DNA of 55,462 bases from Clostridia bacterium. GTDB taxonomy: Bacteria > Bacillota > Clostridia > Peptostreptococcales > Anaerovoracaceae. The first letter of the stretch is position 1. Each line of letters begins with the position of its first letter. The translations under genes and the position numbers were made by a program. The stretch is from contig CAAFTW010000021.1 of assembly GCA_900766045.1 (NCBI GenBank), positions 1 to 55,462 on the forward strand, written 5' to 3'. The notes beneath the pieces are model-generated. The model had not been told where the DNA came from and did no database searches. It saw only the letters and a program-made list of their open reading frames with translations. Shown piece by piece: positions 35,647-42,920 of this stretch.

Positions 35647-35724
35647 TTGTCTATCCGCTAGACGACAACAAGGTTTCCGGGTAGCCGCCCGACGCTTCTG
35701 CGTCGTGGGAGGGTGGAGTTCTTC
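35646..35724 (+). repeat. Dispersed post-terminator repeat, copy C
   Basis: Begins directly after the rpsT terminator T-run with ATTGTCTATCCGCTAGACGAC and AACAAGG, then GGGTAGCCGCC, a CGACGC/GCGTCG hairpin, and GGGTGGAGTTCTTCTT. Copy B at 39100-39199 shares both ends (the TTGTC/GACAA hairpin and the GTGGAGTTCTT end) with a different middle hairpin. Confidence 0.6.
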
Positions 35725-35765
35725 TTATCGATTCATCAGACGATAACAAGGTTCCGGGCAGCCGT
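35725..35765 (+). repeat. Dispersed post-terminator repeat, copy C2 (partial tandem copy)
   Basis: TTATCGATTCATCAGACGA then TAACAAGGTTCCGGGCAGCCG. The hairpin base is TTATC/GATAA here instead of TTGTC/GACAA, a compensatory change that keeps the stem. It follows copy C without a gap and lies just past the 3' end of the opposing EamA gene. Confidence 0.55.
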
Positions 35766-35799
35766 CTCTCTTCCATTTTTGCTTTGTGTATACAGTATT

Positions 35800-36867
35800 C
35801 TATTGCTGCGCAGCCGATTGTTCCCTTGCGCGTGGTTTTTGTCCCGACGGACTCCGGTTCACGATAATGATACCCGCTGAAATAAGCGCCAGAGCGCCGA
35901 GCGCGGAAAGGCGGAAGGCCTGGCCTGTCTCCCCGAGTAAAACCGCGGAAAGCAGGACACCGATCACCGGATTCATGAAGCCGAATACGGTAATCCGGCT
36001 GACTGGATTGAACTTCAAAAGTATACTCCAGATGGTGTAGGCCGCCGCGGAGATGAAGGCCATGTAAACGATCAGAATCACGCATTTCCAAACTGCAGAG
36101 CTGCTGTGAAGCTGACCGCCCCGCAGGAGGCCATAGGCCGTCAGCATCAGACCGCCCAGGAGGAACTGATATGCGGACAGTACCGCCGGATCTTCCTTCT
36201 GTCCCGCCTGTTTCATGTAGGATGTGGACAGCCCCGCCATTACCGTAGAAAGCAGGACGCAGCCTTCACCCAGCAGCGAAAAATGAAAATGAAGGGACCC
36301 GCTGCCGCGCAGCTCGACCATCATGACCCCTGCAAATCCAAGCAGACTTCCGATGGTCTTGCGCCAGGTCATTTTCTCTGTCCGGAACAAAAAAGCCGCA
36401 ATCAGGATCGCAATAAATGTTCCGGAGCCTATGATAATCGAGGAATTCACGCCGCTTGCGTGGGCCAGACCGATATAGAAGAAGAAATACTGCCCGGTAG
36501 TCTGAAAAAGTGACAGAATCACAATGGTTCCGCCAGAGCCTCTTTTCGGGCGCAGCAGCCGTTTTTCCATCAGACTTCCAAACAGAACCACCAGAATGCC
36601 CGCCAGTGTGAACCGGATTCCTGCAAACAGCATCTGTGACGCCGTGTCTCCTGATCCGATGGAAAACAGCCTGTATCCAATCTTGACACAGGGAAAGGCA
36701 CTTCCCCAGAGAAAACAGCTGAAAAAGGTTCCGGCAAGCACGACAGGAAGTCTGCTCCAGAAACGCCGTTTCTTCTGAACTGCAGCGGCCGCATCTTTTC
36801 TGCCTTCCCTTTTCTGAACGTCTGAATTCTCTTTTCTGTCCATGAACTCCTGGTTGCCGGCCGCCAT
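35800..36867 (-). CDS. EamA / DMT-family transporter
   Basis: A drug/metabolite-superfamily permease of 355 residues. After a charged N-terminus of about 40 residues come ten predicted membrane spans forming two EamA repeats (first FFSCFLWGSAFPCVKIGYRLF; second FHFSLLGEGCVLLSTVMAGLSTSYMK to VFGFMNPVIGVLLSAVLLGE, with the family PV...G.. segment). Substrates in this family vary widely (amino acids, nucleosides, sugars) and cannot be read from sequence. Its ATG shares a base with the deoD stop (TAATG), so it is cotranslated with deoD. A nucleoside or purine-base link is a reasonable but unproven guess. A second ATG eight codons on sits too close to its AGGAG. Confidence 0.88.
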   Translation of the reverse strand: MAAGNQEFMDRKENSDVQKREGRKDAAAAVQKKRRFWSRLPVVLAGTFFSCFLWGSAFPCVKIGYRLFSIGSGDTASQMLFAGIRFTLAGILVVLFGSLMEKRLLRPKRGSGGTIVILSLFQTTGQYFFFYIGLAHASGVNSSIIIGSGTFIAILIAAFLFRTEKMTWRKTIGSLLGFAGVMMVELRGSGSLHFHFSLLGEGCVLLSTVMAGLSTSYMKQAGQKEDPAVLSAYQFLLGGLMLTAYGLLRGGQLHSSSAVWKCVILIVYMAFISAAAYTIWSILLKFNPVSRITVFGFMNPVIGVLLSAVLLGETGQAFRLSALGALALISAGIIIVNRSPSGQKPRAREQSAAQQ

Positions 36868-37577
36868 TACAATCTGACCGCCGTTTCCAGAGCGAGCTTC
36901 ATCATGTCCGTGAACTGCGTCTGACGCTGCTCGACCGTTGCCACTTCATCCAGGACAAAATGATCGCTGACGGTGAAAATCGCAAGGGCATTCTTTTTCA
37001 GGAAAGCCGCGTTGGAATACAGGGCCGCTGTCTCCATTTCCACGCCGATCACGCCCATTCTCTGCCAGCACTTCCACCAGTCATCGTCTGCTTCATAGAA
37101 GTGATCACTGGACAGCACGTTTCCGGCATAAATGTTAATTCCTGTATCCTCAGAAGCCTCCTGCGCCGCCGTCAGCAGATTATAGCTGCAGCATGGGGAA
37201 TACTGCCCCTCCACATGAAAGGTGTCCATATAGCTGGAATCTGTAGACGCAGCGAGCGCCAGAACCGTGTCACCAACATGAACATTCGGATTAAAACTTC
37301 CCATCGTGCCAATGCGGATAATATTCTCCACATGGTGCTGGTCATACAACTCCCAGGAATAAATACCCATGGACGGCATGCCCATGCCGCTTCCCTGAAC
37401 AGAAACCGGCACTCCCTTATACGTTCCGGAATATCCGTACATATTTCTGATCTCCGAATAACGGACCGGATTCTCCAGGAAATTTTCCGCGATGAACTGC
37501 GCGCGGAGTGGATCACCCGGCATCAGAACCGTTTCCGCAACCTTAGCCTTATCTGAAACAGCGATATGTAATGACAT
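36867..37577 (-). CDS. deoD: Purine nucleoside phosphorylase, DeoD type
   Basis: Splits purine nucleosides with phosphate into base and ribose 1-phosphate (salvage). The product is 236 residues, normal for the hexameric type. The start MSLHIAVSDKAKVAETVLMPGDPLRAQF is seven bases after AGGAG. The phosphate-site Gly in MPGDPLRA, the signature VSVQGSGMGMPSMGIYSWEL, and VGVEMETAALYSNA, which binds the ribose, are all present. The catalytic Asp in TVSDHFVLDE is present, marking the 6-oxo/6-aminopurine-accepting DeoD class. The leader is long (about 300 bases) with no riboswitch I can recognise. Confidence 0.96.
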   Translation of the reverse strand: MSLHIAVSDKAKVAETVLMPGDPLRAQFIAENFLENPVRYSEIRNMYGYSGTYKGVPVSVQGSGMGMPSMGIYSWELYDQHHVENIIRIGTMGSFNPNVHVGDTVLALAASTDSSYMDTFHVEGQYSPCCSYNLLTAAQEASEDTGINIYAGNVLSSDHFYEADDDWWKCWQRMGVIGVEMETAALYSNAAFLKKNALAIFTVSDHFVLDEVATVEQRQTQFTDMMKLALETAVRL

Positions 37578-37886
37578 AACTTTTCTCCTTCTTTGTTTGT
37601 GATTTGCTGATTTTGCAGGCGCACACCCGGCCGCAGACAGAAAAAGCCTGGCGGCATCCACATTCTCTGTCCGGAGGATCACGCCCAATCCAATCCCATC
37701 CCTGCCTCCCGACAAAAAATGATTCTGCAAGTCCGCTGACCTGCTGATCCGGTTAACCTCCTGTCGGTTCCTGGACAGCAGCCCCTCGGAAACATTTATT
37801 TCTACTCCCTGTCAAAGCTGCCGCCATTTTCCCGTTTTCTGCAGCTCCGCGCCTTACAAAAACATTATATTCTTATACTGACTATT

Positions 37887-37892
37887 ATCATA
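37887..37892 (-). promoter_or_regulatory. Extended -10 promoter of deoD
   Basis: TCTGTGGTATGAT on the minus strand (TGn plus TATGAT). It shares TCTGTGGTA with the potA promoter. Another TATAAT nearer the gene (about 37864-37869) is an alternative. Confidence 0.45.
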
Positions 37893-37981
37893 CCACAGAA
37901 TGCCCGCTAAAAATCCGATATGCGGCGAGCTGCCGCGATCCAATAGTCCGTTGTGATGAGACAATGATACACAGATACTCA

Positions 37982-38230
37982 GACACTGCCGGTCAGCCGG
38001 CATGACAACACCGGTCAGCCGGTCAGACACTGCCAGTCAGCCGGCAAGGCAACACCGGTCAGACACTGCCGGTCAGCCGACATGACAACATCGGTCAGAC
38101 ACTGCCGGTCAGACACTGCCGGTCAGCCGGCAAGGCAACACCGATCAGCCGGTCAGACACTGCCGGTCAGCCGGCATGACAACACCGGTCAGCCGGTCAG
38201 ACACTGCCGGTCAGCCGGCAAGGCAATGCG
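37982..38230. repeat. Degenerate tandem repeat array, 36/44-bp units
   Basis: About seven units beginning GACACTGCCGGTCAGCCGG, continuing CA[TA]G[AG]CAACACCGGTCA, some with an added GCCGGTCA. Units differ by a few bases and one is cut to 14 bases. CCGG pairs with CCGG throughout, so each unit can fold. TGCGGCGAG occurs at both flanks (37921 and 38227). Open frames across it show no ribosome site and are not called as genes. Confidence 0.85.
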
Positions 38231-38940
38231 GCGAGGTTCATTGACGACTTTTCCCGGACCGGAACCCTGTGTATGTATACTGCATACCAAATTCTCTCTT
38301 TAATCATCTTATTCATCTTCGTTTTGTCTTATACATCGTTTATGCATAAGATAAAAGCAAAACCGAACAAGATCTGGATAATTTTTCTAGAATTTTGTTG
38401 GTACAATCGCGTCCAAATCATTAACTTTACCAAAACAAAATGAATTTTGGTAAAAGATGCAGAATGCGTCACTTTATACCAAATACCTATTATCACAAGC
38501 GGAATATGGGTTGGTAAAAAGGCTATTTAACTCCCTGTTTTACCCAACACTTTTACACATTATTTTGATTATATTGCAAATACGTCAATTATCATTGTCT
38601 CTTTCAATATTATTCAGGAATCTGGATATTATTTATCGAGTATTTATTCATGTTCATGTAATATTACTAGACACCGCAATTATTCTTAGTGATTGTACCG
38701 TCATGCATACATCATTTTGGTAATAATCATGATTATAATTGCGCCTTACCTAATTGTTTTTTACTTTGGTACATCTGCCTTTTTTCCGCTATTGTTACCA
38801 ACGCATTTTCTATCAATATGACAGTATGGCCGGGGTTTAATAAGACATGCACATTTTTCTTTTTTATTTTAGGCAAATAATATCACAACTGACAGCAGGC
38901 AGCTTTCCAGCAGTCAATTTCCAGGTATTGGTCAGGTCAA
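38231..38940. other. AT-rich gene-free island with clustered TTGGTA motifs
   Basis: Clearly richer in A and T than its surroundings. It holds a perfect 10-bp dyad TTTACCAAAA-n9-TTTTGGTAAA (38426-38454), and TTGGTA or TACCAA recurs at about eight further places through 38800. An imperfect dyad CTTATACAT/ATGCATAAG lies near 38328. The short hydrophobic frames here have no ribosome site. It may be a decayed mobile or acquired segment. Confidence 0.5.
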
Positions 38941-38944
38941 CCTG

Positions 38945-39199
38945 CTATATGCTATCCGTCATACGATAATGTACAGATTCTCTGGGAAAATATATCGTTT
39001 CACCATACATCTCAGCAATCGCCTTCTCCGGCACCGCCGTGGAAAATTTACACACATAATGAATATTCTGCCAAAGCGAAAGCTTCAGACCCCAAATGAC
39101 GTAAAAAAGAACTCCACACTCTGCGACCATCCGCGATGTTGATGCATCAGGTGAGTTCCCTAGAAGCTTGTTGTCGTCTGACGGAAAGACAATCAAAAA
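38945..39199 (-). pseudogene. Possible gene remnant of unknown origin
   Basis: An open frame of about 85 codons ending at 38945 (SLWQNIHYVCKFSTAVPEKA, then IAEMYGETIYFPRESVHYRM) reads more protein-like than its surroundings. Its 5' half runs into repeat copy B and the terminator of the neighbouring gene, and it has no start or ribosome site. It could be the 3' end of a degraded gene; I do not recognise a family. Low confidence. Confidence 0.2.
39100..39199 (-). repeat. Dispersed post-terminator repeat, copy B
   Basis: On the minus strand it starts in the terminator T-run: GATTGTCTTTCCGTCAGACG, ACAACAAGCTTCTAGGGAACTC, a TGATGCATCA palindrome, then GTGTGGAGTTCTTTTTT. GAACTC and GAGTTC near its two ends can pair, with a T-run after, so the element may carry its own terminator. 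The most complete copy in the window. Confidence 0.6.
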
Positions 39200-39243
39200 A
39201 GGCCGCACCCTGCTTCGCTTCATTCTGCGAAAGGGCGCGGCCC
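39194..39243 (-). terminator. Terminator downstream of the 2-hydroxyacid dehydrogenase gene
   Basis: GGCCGCGCCCTTTCGC and GCGAAGCAGGGTGCGGCC form a long stem with small mismatches, followed by TTTTTTG on the minus strand. It lies about 320 bases after the dehydrogenase stop, so the transcript would include the 20-bp tandem repeat. Confidence 0.75.
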
Positions 39244-39380
39244 AGATATTTACTACTATATCAAACACTGCCGCCTGAATCTGAATAAGCTGACACACAA
39301 GCGAAAGGGCACAAGTTAACAAACACAGGCCGGCTTATATGCATACAGCATACATCCACTATCCATGTCTGCCGTTTATC

Positions 39381-39527
39381 CCGGCCCAGCCCATTGCAAC
39401 ACCTCTCAACTCGTTGCAGCCCGGCCCAGCTCACTGCATTCTGGCCCAGCTCACTGCAGCCCGGCCCAGCTCACTGCATTCTGGCCCAGCTCATTGCATT
39501 CTGGCTCAGTTCATTGCATCCTTGCAG
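39381..39527. repeat. 20-bp tandem repeat (VNTR-like)
   Basis: Five exact-length 20-base units from 39417 to 39516, alternating CAGCCCGGCCCAGCTCACTG and CATTCTGGCCCAGCTCACTG, the last two with T for C changes. A diverged unit lies at 39381. It sits just after the dehydrogenase stop codon. Confidence 0.88.
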
Positions 39528-39561
39528 CTTTTATTTTTGTCTGCGGAGACCATTCTCCTGA

Positions 39562-40509
39562 CTACATCTCGTCAGCAACTTTAATGTTGTCGCGGATTCC
39601 TGCGCAGCACTTGTGGAAGTGCTCCAGCTCCTCGTCCGTCAGGTGCAGCTCAACGACTTCCTCGCAGCCATCCTTGCCGATGATTGCCGGTACACCGGCG
39701 AATACATCATGCTCGCCGAAGTCACCGTCGAGCGGTGCACTTACTGGGATGATTGCCTTCTCATCGTGGAAAATTGCGCGGATGATACGTGCTGCAGTTG
39801 CGGCGATCGCATACTCTGTACAGTTCTTTCCAGCAAATACCGTCCATGCTCCGTCAACGGTCTCCTGAATCATGGCGTCACGATCGAAACGGAAACGCTC
39901 ATCCTCAGCCGCAAGCTCGTCCAGTTTATGAGAGCCAAAAGCTACCTGAGACCAAGGGGCAAACTGGGAATTTCCATGCTCGCCGATCATATAGGCAGTG
40001 ATGGACTTATGATCGATTCCGGTTGTCTCTGCCAGATGGGAGATCAGACGGGCGGAATCCAGTCCTGTACCTGTTCCGAACACGTGACCCTTCGGCAGAT
40101 CCAGGCCCTTGGCAATCTCTGCAGTAATGATGTCACACGGGTTACTGATATTCAGGAAAATTCCGTTGAATCCGGAAGCCTTTACCTTAGGAATAAATCC
40201 CTTTGCGGCCGGAACGGTAAATTTCATTTCCTCTACACGGTCATGTGTCTCAGACAGAATAGAAATCTTTCCGCTGGCGTTGACAACAAGGTCGCAGTCC
40301 TTCAGATCCGGGTAATCACCGACAGATACGCGTACGCGATGCGGCATATAAGGAATGGAATCCTTAATGTCCTGGCATTCACATGCAGATTTTGCCGGAT
40401 TGCTGTCGATCAGCACGATTTCATCTGCGATCCCCTGCGTAACCAGTGCACTCAGAACATGCGCACCAACATGACCGACTCCGATAATTCCAATTTTTCT
40501 TGTTTTCAT
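39562..40509 (-). CDS. L-lactate/2-hydroxyacid dehydrogenase (LDH family, atypical substrate loop)
   Basis: An NAD-dependent oxidoreductase of 315 residues. The Rossmann motif IGIIGVGHVGAHVL is at 6-19, with Asp35 of VLIDSNP as the NAD(H) selector. The catalytic His178 is in GEHGNS, with Asp151 and Arg154 in GLDSARL. The substrate loop at 80-91 (GKISILSETHDR) keeps the mobile Arg91 but has neither the Gln of lactate dehydrogenase nor the Arg of malate dehydrogenase; Leu or Ile occupies that site. This resembles L-2-hydroxyisocaproate dehydrogenases, so a branched or larger 2-oxoacid may be preferred (inference). It is a single gene with a strong promoter (40637-40665). Confidence 0.88.
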   Translation of the reverse strand: MKTRKIGIIGVGHVGAHVLSALVTQGIADEIVLIDSNPAKSACECQDIKDSIPYMPHRVRVSVGDYPDLKDCDLVVNASGKISILSETHDRVEEMKFTVPAAKGFIPKVKASGFNGIFLNISNPCDIITAEIAKGLDLPKGHVFGTGTGLDSARLISHLAETTGIDHKSITAYMIGEHGNSQFAPWSQVAFGSHKLDELAAEDERFRFDRDAMIQETVDGAWTVFAGKNCTEYAIAATAARIIRAIFHDEKAIIPVSAPLDGDFGEHDVFAGVPAIIGKDGCEEVVELHLTDEELEHFHKCCAGIRDNIKVADEM

Positions 40510-40636
40510 CCGTAACCCTCCAATATATACAAAGTATTCTAATTATGAATGATTATCCATATCAAAATTGTATTTCAATGTCCATTGTGTGCATAATTCT
40601 GTATACACAACATAGGCATACAACTCTCTACTTGCT

Positions 40637-40665
40637 ATCATATTCACATGTAAAAAGCTTGTCAA
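40637..40665 (-). promoter_or_regulatory. Promoter of the 2-hydroxyacid dehydrogenase gene
   Basis: On the minus strand TTGACA (40665-40660), 17 bases, TATGAT (40642-40637). The leader is about 120 bases. No convincing Rex box (TTGT-n8-ACAA type) was found. Confidence 0.8.
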
Positions 40666-40687
40666 GCGTTGTAAAACTGCGCTTTAT

Positions 40688-40710
40688 CTGGTATCCTGAA
40701 TACATACCAG
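40688..40710. promoter_or_regulatory. Inverted repeat upstream of the dehydrogenase promoter
   Basis: A perfect CTGGTAT-n9-ATACCAG dyad, 23 bases upstream of the -35. The position suits an activator or an upstream repressor site; the cognate regulator is unknown. Confidence 0.45.
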
Positions 40711-41337
40711 AATTTTCAGACATTACAATTTCCTGAAATCGCATTTCTCCGTTTCCACTAGTTCAAAAACACATATTTATTAATATTTTTCTGTTCTTAC
40801 ACAAAATCCCGAGTCTGTGAGAGCCGGTATGTATTTTTTTCCGCACATCAGTAAGTCTCCGCTTTCTGCCGGCAAAATTTTTGATCAGAGATAAAACTGA
40901 GTTGTCGTATACAAAATGCACACGCCAAAGTATGACCTATTTCCAGTACCCTGCCAAAATCTGCGTCCGCCGGCCCCGGGCCAGCAGACGGTTTCCAAAA
41001 AGCCTTCCGCGGTGACAGCGAGACTTCCCGGATTTATTAATGTGATCGTATGCTCAGTAAAATACATATTGTCATTAAATTCCCCATCTTACGGGAATTG
41101 TTCTATTATTATGCGCATCTGCTTATGTTTTATCATTGTATATTCGATTGCATTTTTTTATTTCGTTTAAATCGTGATGATTTAAAATAGCGCAGACCCC
41201 GGGTTTCCGTTACTTTAAATAATCTGAAAACGATTCGCGAATTTATTCAGAGGACATGCAGAATGAATACTGATCGAAAACGCAAAACACTCAGACAAGT
41301 ATGCAGTATACCTGAATCGTTCTGTTTCCTCTCCATC
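40711..41337. other. Gene-free AT-rich intergenic region
   Basis: No frame with a ribosome site, no RNA gene and no repeat was recognised between the dehydrogenase promoter region and the nadE terminator. Confidence 0.5.
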
Positions 41338-41380
41338 CAAAAACCATCAGAAGGGCGAAGCCGACCGGCTTCGCCCTTCT
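41338..41380 (-). terminator. Terminator of nadE
   Basis: A perfect 14-bp stem AGAAGGGCGAAGCC with GGCTTCGCCCTTCT, a 4-base loop, then GATGGTTTTTGG on the minus strand. It is about 195 bases after the nadE stop. Confidence 0.8.
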
Positions 41381-41574
41381 GCTTCCTGTCCGTTCATCCT
41401 ATCATACAAACAGAGGCCAGCCGATCGTCCGCCCTGTCCTTCCAACGTCACCCTTACTGCCGCTGCGGCAATCCATTGAGACGTCACCACGATACACTAC
41501 AGCACAGGATTTCTGTCTCCGGCGATTCCAGCTCTTGAAGCTCTTCTATCCATGCTCCCGGCTGCTCTGGCGCA

Positions 41575-42348
41575 TTACTGCTCTGCCCGTGTTGGTCCGT
41601 CATACGGGAATGCCGGCATCAGCTGCAATTTGAACACGTTTGCGCGATGTTTCTGGTCAATGCTCTTCTTTGTTTCCGGGTCATCGCACTCGCCGGTTCT
41701 GATATAGCGGTCGAGGACATCGTAAGTAAACCCAAGCTTTTCTTCATCGGTCAGCGGAGTCAGGCCGTCAACCGGAACTTTGTAAACCAGCTGTTTCGGA
41801 AGGCCCAGAACATCGCCGATGGCACGGACTTCCTGGACGGTCAGGCGGGACAGCGGAGAGAAGTCGCCGGCACCGTCGCCATATCTGGTTGCGTAGCCGA
41901 CCCAGTCTTCAGACAGATTGCAGGTATTGGCAACGCGGCCGTTCATGGTCTGAGAAACGGCGTAAACGGTGGCCATTCTCAGGCGTGCCGGAAGATTGGT
42001 GGTCATCTGGTCAGTGACATTCAGACCGGCTTTCTTCATTTCGTCGACGATTCCCTGGTATGCCGTGTGAATATTTACCGTACTGTGGTCGATGCCCAAG
42101 GTGTCGACCAGAAGCTGGGCGGCATCGATATCTTTCTGCACACCGTTTGGAAGCAGAACACCGTAAACACGGTCTTTTCCAAGGGCTTCGCAGCACAGCG
42201 CTGCCGTTACAGAACTGTCCTTTCCTCCGCTGATTGCTACAACAGCCTTGCAGTCACTGCCGTTCTTCTCGAAGAAATCGCGGATCCACGCGACCAGCTG
42301 ATCTTTTACCCTTTCCGGGTTGAAATTTTTATCGTAATACTCTGTCAT
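41575..42348 (-). CDS. nadE: NH3-dependent NAD+ synthetase
   Basis: Amidates deamido-NAD with ammonia and ATP. The 257-residue product has only the synthetase domain, with no N-terminal glutaminase, so it uses free ammonia. The ATP-pyrophosphatase P-loop ISGGKDSSV is at 39-47; NLPARLRMATVYAVSQ and NTCNLSEDWVGYATRYGDGAGDFSPL are the substrate-binding segments. It ends FPYDGPTRAEQ. The ATG follows GGAATGA, a modest ribosome site. It is a single gene, divergent from the T-box-trpB2 unit. Confidence 0.95.
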   Translation of the reverse strand: MTEYYDKNFNPERVKDQLVAWIRDFFEKNGSDCKAVVAISGGKDSSVTAALCCEALGKDRVYGVLLPNGVQKDIDAAQLLVDTLGIDHSTVNIHTAYQGIVDEMKKAGLNVTDQMTTNLPARLRMATVYAVSQTMNGRVANTCNLSEDWVGYATRYGDGAGDFSPLSRLTVQEVRAIGDVLGLPKQLVYKVPVDGLTPLTDEEKLGFTYDVLDRYIRTGECDDPETKKSIDQKHRANVFKLQLMPAFPYDGPTRAEQ

Positions 42349-42397
42349 AATGTCATTCCTTTCTCACCGCAGGCTTGATCCTGCCTCAATACGTTTT

Positions 42398-42403
42398 ATT
42401 ATA
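42398..42403 (-). promoter_or_regulatory. Extended -10 promoter of nadE
   Basis: AATGGTATAAT on the minus strand, that is TGn plus a perfect TATAAT, 50 bases before the start. No good -35. Confidence 0.6.
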
Positions 42404-42473
42404 CCATTCTATTCCGACAACTTCCACTGCACTGCCATAGTCAGCATGAACAAACTTTTTCTCATTTTTTGTG

Positions 42474-42502
42474 TTGACAAACAGAAATAGCGATGCTATC
42501 AT
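42474..42502 (+). promoter_or_regulatory. Promoter of the T-box-trpB2 unit
   Basis: TTGACA (42474-42479), 17 bases, TATCAT (42497-42502), just ahead of the T-box leader. Confidence 0.82.
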
Positions 42503-42509
42503 GTGGTCA

Positions 42510-42840
42510 ACAGTTAAAAATAAACCGTTGATGAAGAGCAAGTACGTATAGATGCTGATCTTTCAGAGAGCTGCCGGTGCTGGGATGGTAGCAGACACAG
42601 ACTGTACGGAATGGGCTTCGGAGGGCGATCTGAACGGCAGATCCCGCTGAGAATGGAAGAAGATGTTCTGCAGCCGGGCTGTTATGTAGGTGAGACGGAG
42701 AATAAACTTCGTAAACAATTGCAGCATATGATGGTATGCTTTTAAGAGGACGCGTAAGCGTCAAGCCGGGTGGCACCGCAAGAGATCCTTATTCTCCTGT
42801 CCCAGCAAGCAGTTCGCAAGCTGAGACAGGAGTTTTTTTC
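42510..42840 (+). promoter_or_regulatory. T-box riboswitch sensing tRNA-Trp
   Basis: The leader has the stem I start GATGAAGAGCAAGTA, the distal AGAGAGCTGCCGGTGCTGG part, and a specifier loop GAA-TGG-GCTTCGGAG with the Trp codon TGG at 42612-42614. The T-box core GGGTGGCACCGC is at 42769-42780; its variable base C pairs with a G discriminator base, as in tRNA-Trp. It ends in a terminator stem CTCCTGTCCCAGC/GCTGAGACAGGAG plus seven T residues (42794-42839). Uncharged tRNA-Trp would stabilise the antiterminator and allow trpB2 transcription. Confidence 0.95.
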
Positions 42841-42920
42841 TTGGGAAATCAGCCTTTGTCGTGCGAAAACCATTATATGTCAGCGATTTCTAATGATTGT
42901 GAATGGGAGGACAAAACACA

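Noticed and set aside
35651..36091. Open frame containing the peptide pattern PGTLLSSDES twice
   Set aside because: This is translation of the dispersed repeat copies C and C2 and the shadow of the EamA gene, not a protein.
37580..37880. Purine riboswitch in the deoD leader
   Set aside because: The conserved loop and junction sequences of purine riboswitches are not present.
38082..38303. Open frame across the 36/44-bp tandem array
   Set aside because: It only translates the repeat, has no ribosome site and ends in unrelated sequence.
38457..38723. 88-codon hydrophobic frame in the AT-rich island
   Set aside because: The hydrophobic character follows from AT-rich codons; there is no ribosome site and no family resemblance.
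39381..39527. CRISPR array
   Set aside because: Repeats are contiguous 20-base units without spacers, and there are no cas genes. The same holds for 37982-38230.
40570..40620. Rex or CRP-like site in the dehydrogenase leader (TTGTGTAT...ATGCACACAA)
   Set aside because: The arms pair imperfectly and the spacing is wrong for the known Rex consensus.
41263..41538. 91-codon plus-strand frame near the nadE terminator
   Set aside because: It reads straight through the terminator stem and has no ribosome site.
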